A stretch of DNA of 64,000 bases from contig OX243811.1 in the NCBI GenBank assembly GCA_945859605.1, positions 40,524,033 to 40,588,032 on the forward strand, in the 5' to 3' direction. Numbering within the stretch: position 1 is the first letter of the stretch; each line of letters opens with the position of its first letter. The notes under the pieces were generated by a model that had not been told where the DNA came from, ran no database searches, and saw only the letters and a program-made list of their open reading frames with translations. Of the stretch, positions 22,601 to 34,600 are shown piece by piece. Source of the DNA: Lumbricus rubellus (Eukaryota > Annelida > Clitellata > Crassiclitellata > Lumbricidae). Both the position numbers and the translations under genes were made by a program.

Positions 22601-25600
22601 TCTTCATAGCAAGTCTAATGCGAAAGTGATTGGCAAATTCAAAGACGAATCGAATGGACAACCACCTTTGGAATTTGTGGGTTTGCGGTCAAAAATGTAT
22701 AGTCTTTTACTCCCCAAAGACTATGAAAAGAAAACCGCCAAAGGTGTGAAGAAGTCGTTCGTGTCCAAATACATACGGCATCGAGATTACACAAACTGTC
22801 TGATCGACGAATCGCCGACGACCGCCAAATTCTATACAATTCGCAGCGTAAAGCATCAATTACACACAGCCGAAATTTCAAAATCTGCACTTTCGCCATA
22901 CGACGACAAGAGTTAGCTATTAAATAATAGCGATTCGCTCGCCTATGGCCATACTAACATCCGCCCGTCGCTTAATTACTAACAATTTTCTGTATAATCG
23001 TTTGCATAATCGTCGTTTAATACTAACTCTGGCATCGATGTACGGTTTCCAGTAACCCAATGTTGTAAATTAATCGTTGTATATAAAGAAACTGCCAGTG
23101 AAACATATTCGCAAGACTCTGTATAGGCTAATAGCGCTTCTTCCTCGTATATAAATTGTATAGGACTCGAAAACGAACATTTATACTGCGAATGACTCTC
23201 GAAAACGAATTTAATTCGATGTATATAAGATGTACAGAACTCGCTTCTCGAAAACGAAATTGATTCGATGTATCCTATATAGAAATTGCGTTTCGAACTT
23301 TCTTATAGCTAATATTATACATATAAATTGTTAAGGACATTGGTTTACTAACGTTTCTATACAAATTGTATATAAATTATTCCACGAACATTGGTATTGT
23401 ATAGTATTGTATTGTATCGTGTAGTATTGCATAGTATCAAGTATTGCGTAGAAATTAAACTGACCGATATCGTTCGATATCGTGTTTACCATATTCGTGT
23501 CTTTCGTTATTCCTAAATTATATAAATCAAAGTCCTACCCACGAACATGGACCAAAGATGGGATAGGATCACAAGGGGACTGCCCCTAAGCCCCCGCCGC
23601 CGCCGCAGCGGACGCCTCCGTAGGAGGCGTCACCATCATCCGAATCATTTTCACTTCCCATAAAGTACTTCTAGTTCGTTCAAGATAACTCGTTTCCAAT
23701 ACAAATCACAAAATTAGTTGTAATAGTACCATCGTCCTTATCCTTGAAAGCTACATCATTTCTCGCTCGCTAACTTTAGAGGTATTCTATGTATTACCCA
23801 AGATAAGATTTTATTCTTCCTTCATCTGTATAGACTTTTCAGATGTACACTGTGTCCACGATAAAGTAGAACCCAAAATAAAGTGCCATAACTCGGTCAA
23901 AACTTGTAGGATTTGTCTGAAATTTTACACACAACAACGGTGGCCATATATACACGAGATCCTAAAGCCGATTTGAAATATTCGTGAGTTTGCCAAATTT
24001 ATGAGCGTTTGAGATAGAGCACCGAAAAATGCAACTTTCCAACATGCAAACGTTAAAGTAGAACCCTAAACTTTGTGAAATATCTTGGTTAATTGCAATA
24101 TTATAGGTACAAAATTTGGAGCACGTGATCGTCAGTCTTTTCCATCCATACCCTGCAAATTTTATTACATTTTATTGAACGGTTACGAAAATATACCCTT
24201 TTGAAATTGGGTGGTTCAGTAACACAGTAAAACGCATAGCATGACGTCATTTTTCTGGTTAGCGCAGTGGATACAAAGGCTGTTGTTTATAAGCGACATT
24301 TGCGGAAACAGACACACTACGAGACCTTTTTTACGTAACAGTAGCCTAGCTGGTTGTAAAAAATGTCCTCTGCGCTGAAAACCATTTTTTTATAATACTG
24401 CAATTAACCAAGATATTTCACAAAGTTTAGGGTTCTACTTTAACGTTTGCATGTTGGAAAGTTGCATTTTTCGGTGCTCTATCTCACACGCTCATAAATT
24501 TGTCAAACTCACGAATATTTCAAATCGGCTTTAGGATCTCGTGTATATATGGCCACCGTTGTTGTGTGTAAAATTTCAGACAAATCCTACAAGTTTTGAC
24601 CGAGTTATGGCACTTTATTTTGGGTTCTACTTTATCGTGGACACAGTGTATTTTTACGAAAACACTGATTGTTTTTTTTTGCATTCTATCTAAATCCGAG
24701 CACGCTACAAAGCGCATCATGTTCGACATCGCTTCTAAAGCGATAATAGTAGCCTATGAAACTCGTATAACACTAATGGTTTCCACAAAGTTTCGAATCC
24801 TAAAGAATCTATCATTCGACTCAACAGTGCTCTAGAACACTTAGAGTTCGTTGTATACATCTTCATGAAATCGGTTCAACGCAAGTTAAAGACTTTGTTC
24901 ATCTGATTATCATATGCATCCGCAATCGAATAAACCAGAGTTCGTATCATAGCATAGGGATACTGCTTTGTAAACAAATAAACATACGCGTTTCATGTAC
25001 ATGTATTTGTAGCCTACATCTTTCATCGTCCTACACTCTTCAATACTATTCCTTAAAACTTCGTGAAATTGTGCGAACTTGCACTATGGGAAAGATGATA
25101 TCTTGAAACTCTAAATGTTAGGCTACAACACTATAAGCGAGAGATTTTACGAGTGTCAAAGTATTAAATTGTACAAACTGAAACTCTTAAGTTTATATTC
25201 TTGTATATCTGATATATCTTGTAAACTTGTATTAAAAACTTATAGACTTGAAATTATGTATTCGGGCAAAGTCATAAATTATCCTAACATTAAGACTTGT
25301 GTTTCTCGCATGTTTACTCTTGTAAAATAGAGTTTAGGTGAGATATAGGCCCGAAACGTTTCTGTTGTGGGTGATAATGTTGAATATCTTTGTAACTCGA
25401 TCGTCCGTTTCGCTCATTAGATAGTCGAAAAGTAGTAAAGTTTTTTCTCTACCATAGAAAATTTTCAAATCCGGAAGGCATTCGTGACACTATATCATGA
25501 TATGCCTATAATTAACGAAGATATATCTAGATAGATTCCATAACACCAGAGTATTTTCTCAATCTCAGGATTTGTCTTGTCTAACAAATGCTCGATAAAT

Positions 25601-28600
25601 CGAAGCATAAACTGCATCTTACAACCGTCATATGGACCGCTAACCATGGATGAAAATGGATGTTGTCAGCTCGGATCGATCTCGGATAATGTCCATGCTA
25701 TGGTAGGACTTGGATTTATATAGACCTACTTTAGAATTTACGAAACATACGAGAATGGTAAATGCAATAGAAGAGACGCCTCCTGCGGAGGCGTCCGCTG
25801 CGGCGGCGGCGGGGGCTTAGGGGCAGTCCCCTTGTGATCCTATCCCATCTTTGGTCCATGTTCGTGGGTAGGACTTTGATTTATATAATTTAGGAATAAC
25901 GAAAGACACGAATATGGTAAACACGATATCGAACGATATCGGTCAGTTTAATTTCTACGCAATACTTGACACTATGCAATACTACACGATACAATACAAT
26001 ACTATACAATACCAATGTTCGTGGAATAATTTATATACAATTTGTATAGAAACGTTAGTAAACCAATGTCCTTAACAATTTATATGTATAATATTAGGCT
26101 ATAAGAAAGTTCGAAACGCAATTTTTATATAGGGTACATCGAATCAATTTCGTTTTCGAGAAGCGAGTTCTGTACATCTTATATACATCGAATTAAATTC
26201 GTTTTCGAGAGTCATTCGCAGTATAAATGTTCGTTTTCGAGTCCTATACAATTTATATACGAGGAAGAAGCGCTATTAGCCTATACAGAGTCTTGCGAAT
26301 ATGTTTCACTGGCAGTTTCTTTATATACAACGATTAATTTACAACATTGGGTTACTGGAAACCGTACATCGATGCCAGAGTTAGTATTAAACGACGATTA
26401 TGCAAACGATTATACAGAAAATTGTTAGTAATTAAGCGACGGGCGGATGTTAGTATGGCCATAGGCGAGCGAATCGCTATCTATATATATAAAAATGAAA
26501 CTTTGCGATCCTGCGGTCACGATCACGCCGAAAGTGACGCACCAATTGTTTTGAAAATTTACCAAAACCTTCCATTCCGATACCGCAAGGTCACAACATT
26601 TCTTTCCCCGAAAAAAACCCAATCGTTTCCACAAAAAGTTAACTTTGCAATCCGTTCGCCCGCCATTTGCAAAATCAACGAAAGCGCACGCTTGCAAAAT
26701 TTCAGAATTGTCTTTAGCCTACCCGAAACACAGTGAAGAAACTTTAATGAGTTCGCGTCCCGTGACGTCATAAGCGACTCAATAAATAATTCCATTACGA
26801 AAACGGCCTTCCAACATTCTTGGGCTCTATCCGCTGTCAGTAAAGGAGCGGAGTGGGAGGAGGACGGAGCGGAGGGGAAGGGAGAGGGGGAGGGAAGGGG
26901 AGGGGAGGGGGAGAGGGAGGGGGGGGGGGGGGGGAGGGTCTTTTCTGCCACAGCAACGCGTGGCTGGGTACAGCTAGTTATTTAATAGATATCTCTTGTC
27001 GTCGTATGGCGAAAGTGCAGATTTTGAAATTTCGGCGGTGTGTAATTGGTGCTTTACGCTGCGAATTGTAGGCCTATAGAATTTGGCGGTCGTCGGCGAT
27101 TCGTCGAACAGACAGTTTGTGTAATCTCGATGCCGTATGTATTTGGACACGAACGACTTCTTCACACCTTTGGCGGTTTTCTTTTCATAGTCTTTGGGGA
27201 GTAAAAGACTATACATTTTTGACCGCAAACCCACAAATTCCAAAGGTGGTTGTCCATTCGATTCGTCTTTGAATTTGCCAATCACTTTCGCATTAGACTT
27301 GCTATGAAGAAAGTGATCGGCGGGGTAATCGGATGTGTCGTACTGGGTCATGTGTTGACTCATGTCCAAATACACATCGTCTGTTCGAATGGGATAACAC
27401 AAACTGTCCGTGTCCGTAAATAAAAGTTTTGCCCTTTCGCCATACAACTTCTGCACATGTTCGTAATGAAATCGATACATGTGCAGTTTTGAGATATCTA
27501 AAATGCTCATACCAGCGTAAATCGGTTTGTCGGGCATCACGTCCGATTTGATCAATTTGATGACGGTCAGCTCGTTGTTCACGATATTGAAAGATTGAAA
27601 AGTTGGTCGAGCGATATAGCGTTTCGCTCGCCTCTCGTTCGTGACAAGTTTAACGTCTAGATGGTTTCTGTTATTTTGCATGGTCTTGCCATACACGCTA
27701 TTGTTCATTAATTTAAATAAATCCTTCTCGAACGAGTTGGCCGCCGCCTGTCGCTTAACGGTGTTAAAGTCGATGTACGGTTTGAGCCACCGAGATTGGT
27801 CGAATTCCAATATCTTATGGATTTTGGTAATTTTCAGTCCCATTGCCACGTAAAATTGTAAATTTCTGTAGTGAAGAACGTAATTTGACTTGGACTGTAA
27901 ATTTGGAATTAATTTGTGGTTTTTACCCGTGAATTTGATCTTCAATTTTGCGGCCAATTCTCTCGCGTAAGAGGAAAGCATGTCAGCCGTTACCGCCATC
28001 TTTTCTGGAGCTAGCGGGTAATCGTTGTGTGGATCGTGCAGGTGAGGCGGATACTCCAAATCCACCTCGAGAATGAACCCCTTCGAATCGTCGTCTGATT
28101 TAGAATTTAAATCAAAGTCCTTCAATTCGTCGGGACTCAGAAATCGAAATTTGCCGGTGGGTAACGGTTCGCTCATGGCGAATCCATAAAGGTTATTGCA
28201 GTCGAGATACATTATGTAACTCGACTCTGCATTTTCATCATATCCTTGGGCTAGATATGGATTGTTGGCCTTGGCAAATCGATTGCTGATCATGCTTACG
28301 CCACCACGCATTCCCTTTTCGATGAAAAGGTACTGGTCAGGATCTGTTATAAGTTCCAATTCGACTTTGGTCATCTTCAGGCACGCGTCGAAACTAAGAC
28401 CTGGACTCGAAAAATAATATAATGGATCCAGCCGATAGTAATTCAAAGACATCTTGCGAAACTCCTCGAACACATCGGCTAGAAGCACTACATCAGTCTC
28501 CAAGTACAGGTCGTGGTAGTTTGTCACCGAACGCATGCCGAAAGTTGTCCAAATGTTTTGTGCATTGGAGTAGTCGCCGTCACTGATGTGTTCATCGGTG

Positions 28601-31600
28601 AGACGACTAAAAAACAGATCCTGAGCGGGTAAGCATGTTTCGTTCATTCGCTCCGCACAATCCATATATTCGTATGGATAGACTCCTTTCCTAAGGAGCA
28701 AACCAAATTGCTCGTCATTCGGATGGAGCCTACGCATATGAACGAATTTAGAATTTCCGCCTTTTGTCAAATTTGTTACTAGAGTGTCCAGGCTACAGTT
28801 TAGAAATTGAAGCGAATCCAAGAAACGTAACCCCTCGATTTCAAACGCTAGGTATTTCTCCATGTTAGTGGCGATAACGTTGACATCTTTCGGTGCAAAG
28901 AATCGTGACAAATGTTTGAAAATGATATGCGAGTCGTATCCCTTGAGATTGTGGAATATCACAGGGATGGTGTAGATACGCTCGTCTTTCCCCAATTTCC
29001 GACTTTTAAATTTATATTGGAGGTTACAGTTGTTGCAAAGGGGCGAGATAAATTGGCCGGTTACGTGGCAATGGTGTCTGACTTTGTTTTCGGGGGTTAA
29101 TGCTACGTCGCATGAGGGACAATTTGTACAATTTGTGAATGTTTCGATTTCCGAATTTGACATCGGTTTCATGGGTACATTTCTGGACAAGATGTTATTT
29201 ATGCGGACTTGTTCGGATTTTAGGTGGGTGAAGAATTTGTCCACAACATCGCCTCCGCTGTACACATACGGCTGTTCGTTATTGTACTGAGCGAAGGTTG
29301 AGACGGTCAGGCAACAGAAACCGCTTGGAGTGTGGGTATCGCAGAATTTAGTAGAATTGCCTGCATCGATGTTGGTTTTGCCCAAGAAGGATTCAAAGTC
29401 GGCGTATATGGTGAAGGGGACAGACATTTGGTTTTGGATGTTGGTGAAAGATAGAATGTTGTTGTCGGGAGATGGGTAGCGCACGTTTTGGACACCGTGG
29501 GGGCTGCATTCGGGTACGTGATTTTGCATACAGGTTTCAGTCTTGAAGCAATGAAGACAGTATGGACATGGAAATGTTTGGTGTCGAGAAGAATTTCTGG
29601 CGTGCAGGAGACGGGATAAGTTTCGGATAAGTACGTAGTGCCGTCTTTCGCCTTCGCTCAGCAATAACAAGTTTACCGTATGTTTGCGGTTGCGATGTTG
29701 GGACGCGTACAACGGAACGAATGTGTGGTCTTGTTCGGAATTGATGCAAATTACATTTATTGAAAAGTCTGGGTTCCTGGCTTCGAAAAATGGAATTTGA
29801 CCAATCTCAGTGGGATAGGTTAGACCATTGAGATCTAATTCGTGTAGATATGACGTGTAATGACTAACACGTTCTTGATGAACAGACTGTGGGTAAGAAA
29901 CTGCCAGTACGGAATATACAAAGCATTTGTTGTCAGTGTTTTTGATGTTAACAGTTGCCTTTTTCAGGGATAGCCATCTCGGTGTGGGAATGTAGTTTGA
30001 TCCGCCGATGGGGTCGAATTCTGCAGTGTGCAGTGTTATGTTACTTATTTTATCGACCGACCAACCGGATCCGTTGTTAGTGAATGTGCTGGCCATCTCG
30101 TCGATGCGGTTGATGGCTTCTTCTATGCGTTGACTTGTCTCGATTCGGTTCATCATGGTTGCTGGTTTGGATTTAAAGTATGCTGTTGTTGACTTTTTAC
30201 TGCCGTCAGGATTCTCGCGATCGAAAACGAAATCGGCAGCGAGGTACCATTTGATGGGGCTAAAATTACAATCCACTTAAATTTACTTAGTATAGAGCTA
30301 GATAATTAGATAATTGATTTGATGATCTCTGTTAGATATTGTGGTGTTTTGATTTCATGTGATGATTCAGATTGAGTTTTGGCAAAACTACAAGGTAATG
30401 AGTACAGATTTCTAACTATTGAAATGAACATACCCATGTTCCGTTAAATTGTGTTCAAGACTGGTTGTGATGTTGTCCTCCAGTCCTCGAATCACCATTC
30501 CAATATCCCTAGCATTCGAATCCGACGGTAGGACTTGTTCCCCGAAGGTGTTGCGGACTGATGCTCGCACTCGTGGAGAATCGGTTCTTCTTTCACAAGT
30601 GTTGCACCATTCTTTGTCACCTTCGAAGAACTTCGCTTGACGATGTAGGCCACATTTGATGCACACTCGACGGCTTGTACAAACTTCGCACAATCCCTGT
30701 TCATTGAGTTTGGTCCTCTTGAAGGCCGAGCAATATCTACAGTAGCCGTCGATTTCTGAAATGTACAAATTTGGAGGATTCTAGTATATAATACGATACA
30801 TATTCTCGGCCAAACACATATGTATGAATATTATCTTATGTACAACCGCTTGTATGTTTGATGATATAAATTTGAGAATCTTACTTTGTTTCTTCGCTGG
30901 ATTTCCCGCGGACGTTGACGGTTCCGATTCATCGAATGATCTTTTCGGCACTAAACACAAAATAAGAAATTTAATTAAATACCTATAAAGTATCTTGTAA
31001 ACCACTCAACTTGTTGTATTTGTACATGTATATGTATTTGGTTATGTAGCCTATGTGTAAATGCATATGTAGGCTATATGGATACGTACTAGGTTGTTTG
31101 CCTCTTTCCGTGCTTCTCTGTTTCCGAAGTTCCTCATCTGTGGTACATTGCAGAATTTCGTTGTTTAGTGTGCCATCTATCCTGATTTCTTCGCTCGCGT
31201 GTTGAACCAAGTCAGAAACGCCATCATTGTTGAGTTCCTCGATCGTATGTTCCAACAATTCGATTGTGTCATTATTCTGGATTTCTTCGTCGATCACGAG
31301 TTGATTTTGGTCTTCGTTCGTGGGTTGGACTATTTCTGTGTTTGACATTCCTTGATCGTATGCTTGTTGTCCTACAATTAATGAACAAATAAATATGTGT
31401 TGTAATTTGTATGTAATACGTTGAAGAAATTGTTATGTATGTACTTCTGAGTTGGTACTTTGAATGTGTTCTATATAAATTCTGATTGATTACGCATGTA
31501 TATATATATGATTAATTTAAATTCTTACCAAGCTGATCGTCTTCTCCCAAAACTACAGCGTATGCGATTCGGATGATGTCGCTAAGTGCCATTTCTGGTG

Positions 31601-34600
31601 CGTTCGTTGACTCCATTGTACCTTCGTTCGACTCGGAGCAGAGTGTTGATGTCTTTCGTCTCGTAGCTTGGTGTGTGAATGAATGGGATCTGTTACGGGT
31701 TTTTATAGTGTCTGTCTGGGCTGGTTGCTATGTAAACAAACGCTGTGATTGGTTGATGAGGAAGTAGCCGAGCGCTGTGATTGGCTGGCGTGGGTGGAGA
31801 GGTTGGAAATTTCAAGGTGTCACGTGATTACCCCACAGGGTTTGCGTACGTGCTCGTGCATAAATTTATTCGATTATATTGACGCGTCGTAAACTTTTAT
31901 TGGACCATTTACGACTTTACGCGTGTGTTGGATACAATGGTAGGGGTTGAATGGCGAAGAACGATTGTAATTAGGTTTGATACACGATCAATGGTCGATT
32001 TCACGGACAATGGAAGGGTCGAGAGTCGGCGAACAATGGGCCGTTGATTGGAATACTGGCACAATAGAATTAATTATACGAATACAATAGGGTGGTTCTA
32101 GCACAATGGAGCGGCCGAGAGTCGGCGAACAATGGGTCGTTGATTGGAATACTGACACAAAATGTTTAATTATACGAATACAATGGCTCGGTTCTAGCAC
32201 AATGGAGCGGCCGAGAGTCGGCCAACAATGGGCCATTGTATGCGATACGAGCACAATAGGGCTGGGAGCGCCGTCTAACAATGCTAATTAGGGTTAATTA
32301 TACGGATACAATAGGCCGGTTTCTAGCACAATGGACGGTCGAGAGTCGACCAACAATGGGTCATTGTGTGCGGTACTAGCACAATAGGGCTGCCGGCGTC
32401 GGAGAACAATAGGCTAATGTGTAGAACAATAGGAGGGGTGGGAGGCTGGTCTATTGTCCCAGAACCTGTCCTTATACTACTTCTCCAGTCGTATTGACCA
32501 TTGTAGCTCAATCCTTGTTGGCCTTCCCCTTGGGGTCATGGGACGGTTAGATCGGGTTCTGCGCTCTGCTGCCCGTCTCATCGGACGAATTCCTAAATTT
32601 TCGTCTGTCTGTGCCTACATGCGTGATGTGCTGCATTGGTTGCCAATAGCCCAACGCATCCATTACCGAATTGCTGCCCTTGTTTCTCGCTGTATTCTTG
32701 GTTGTGCTCCATCTTATCTGCGCGTCCTCTGTCGCCCAGTCTCTGACATTGAAGCGCGTCGGGCCCTTCGCTCAGCTGCGAAGGGACAACTGCTTGTTCC
32801 ACGGACTCGCTTAGCTACCAGACAGCGCCGAGCCTTCTCGGTTGTGGGGCCGTCAATCTGGAATGACCTCCCTTCAGACCTCCATCTCCTCCACCTGACC
32901 AGTCAATCTTTATTTCTCAAGTCCCTTAAATCTGTTTTATTTATTCGTGGCTGGGCTGGGAGCGCCTCTGAGTAGTTTCTTGAAAAGGCGCTATATAAAT
33001 TCTAATAATGAATGAATGAATGACCGTGGGAAACTATTGATTGCTCTAATTAACAGCATTGCTGTCTTAATATCTAGCCTACATATTATCTAACACGTAT
33101 CAGATAATTAGGCTAAGCTACATTGCAATACAGGTTGGTTGCTTAACTTGTGTGTTCAGCCGAACGTCTGGACTACTTTATTGTCGGCGTGAAGAACAGC
33201 ACTGCTGCACCGGTCAGAGGATCATATCCGCTTTGTGGCCAATATCCATCGAAGGCTACGTCTTCTGCCAAGCATTGTCTTCAGTGCAGTTCAACCGTCG
33301 CACCGGGTCAACATGTCATCATCCAACAACCAATCACCGGACCTGGTTATCTGAGCATGTGCGAAGTTGAAGTTTATCATAGAGTAGTCGGAAACAGTAA
33401 GTACGTTTGATCGGGCAATATTTAGAGCCTTTGTTTCTACTGTGGAAGCATTCTAGTGGAGGAATTCCAGTGTTTGGCTGCGAATTTAGCGGCGCCTAAG
33501 GTCGTTCTGTTTCCAGCCTCACTTCCGAATAATTTTAAATGGCTACTCATTCTCATTATGTAGGCTACGTTATAACATTTTTTTCATAGAAAGTCGATGT
33601 TTCGAACGTTTAGTACTTTTTACTGAGATTGATAATTTTTTGGCTACTGTTTCATTCCTTTTTGAACAATCAGATGACTTCTTTGAATAATCAGACGACT
33701 TCTTTGAATTATCCGATGACCTCTTTGAATAATCAGAAGAATGCTTTGAATAATTCGATGACCTCTTTGATTAATCCGATGACCTTTTTGAATAATCCGA
33801 TGACTTCTTTGACTAATCCGATGACCTCTTTGAATAATCAGAAGAATGCTTTGAATAATCCGATGACCTCTTTGAATAATCAGAAGAATGCTTTGAATAA
33901 TCCGATGACTTCTTTGAATAATCCGATGACCTCTTTGAATAATCAGAAGAATGCTTTGAATAATCCGATGACCTTTTTGAATAATCCGATGACCTCTTTC
34001 AATGATCAGATCTGATGATCGCCTTGAAAAATAATGAATTGTAAGTATGATAACTTGACAGATTTAAAAGGGCTATTCATTCATATGCTGGTATTCATTC
34101 AGAAAATTTACATCGTTCATATCCAGGATACCTTCTACAGGAGCTTCCAACAGCACAACTCCGATCATTTTCTAAGAGTCTTGTTTATCACACCCCACCG
34201 CCTAATGGACTCAACCCCGGGTGATAAGCACTGTCTGAATGCATCGCAGTTGAAAGAACATGCTCTTTAAGAGATTCGTGATTCTTTGAAGAGGTAAAAT
34301 CTCTTGGCCCACGTGGTCTACAAATTAAAGAAAATAACTACGGTAACTTGGATGATTAAATGGTCTTCTTCAGCTTTGTTAGTCGACAGACTTCCCAATG
34401 GCATGGCGACCATAAAATAGTATTCATCAGCATCCTATATGTATACGACAAGCTCATCTCTTACTCATGCAACGAAGCGGAAAATAAGTCAAGCGATGAC
34501 GCGTCATCAGTCCCTAAAAACTGCGGCTGCGCGTAGGAGTTCAGCGTAGTCAACGTTGGAAGAATATTCGCTGGCATCTGAGGGAGGTGAACCGAAATTG

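Noticed and set aside
19638..22916. Complete intact Polinton
   Set aside because: Only the polymerase is present. No integrase, ATPase, protease or capsid frame is seen within 12 kb on either side, and the boundaries are not defined.
33655..34015. CRISPR-like array of 21-bp repeats
   Set aside because: No spacers: the units are contiguous, the sequence is eukaryotic, and it is a minisatellite in an intron.
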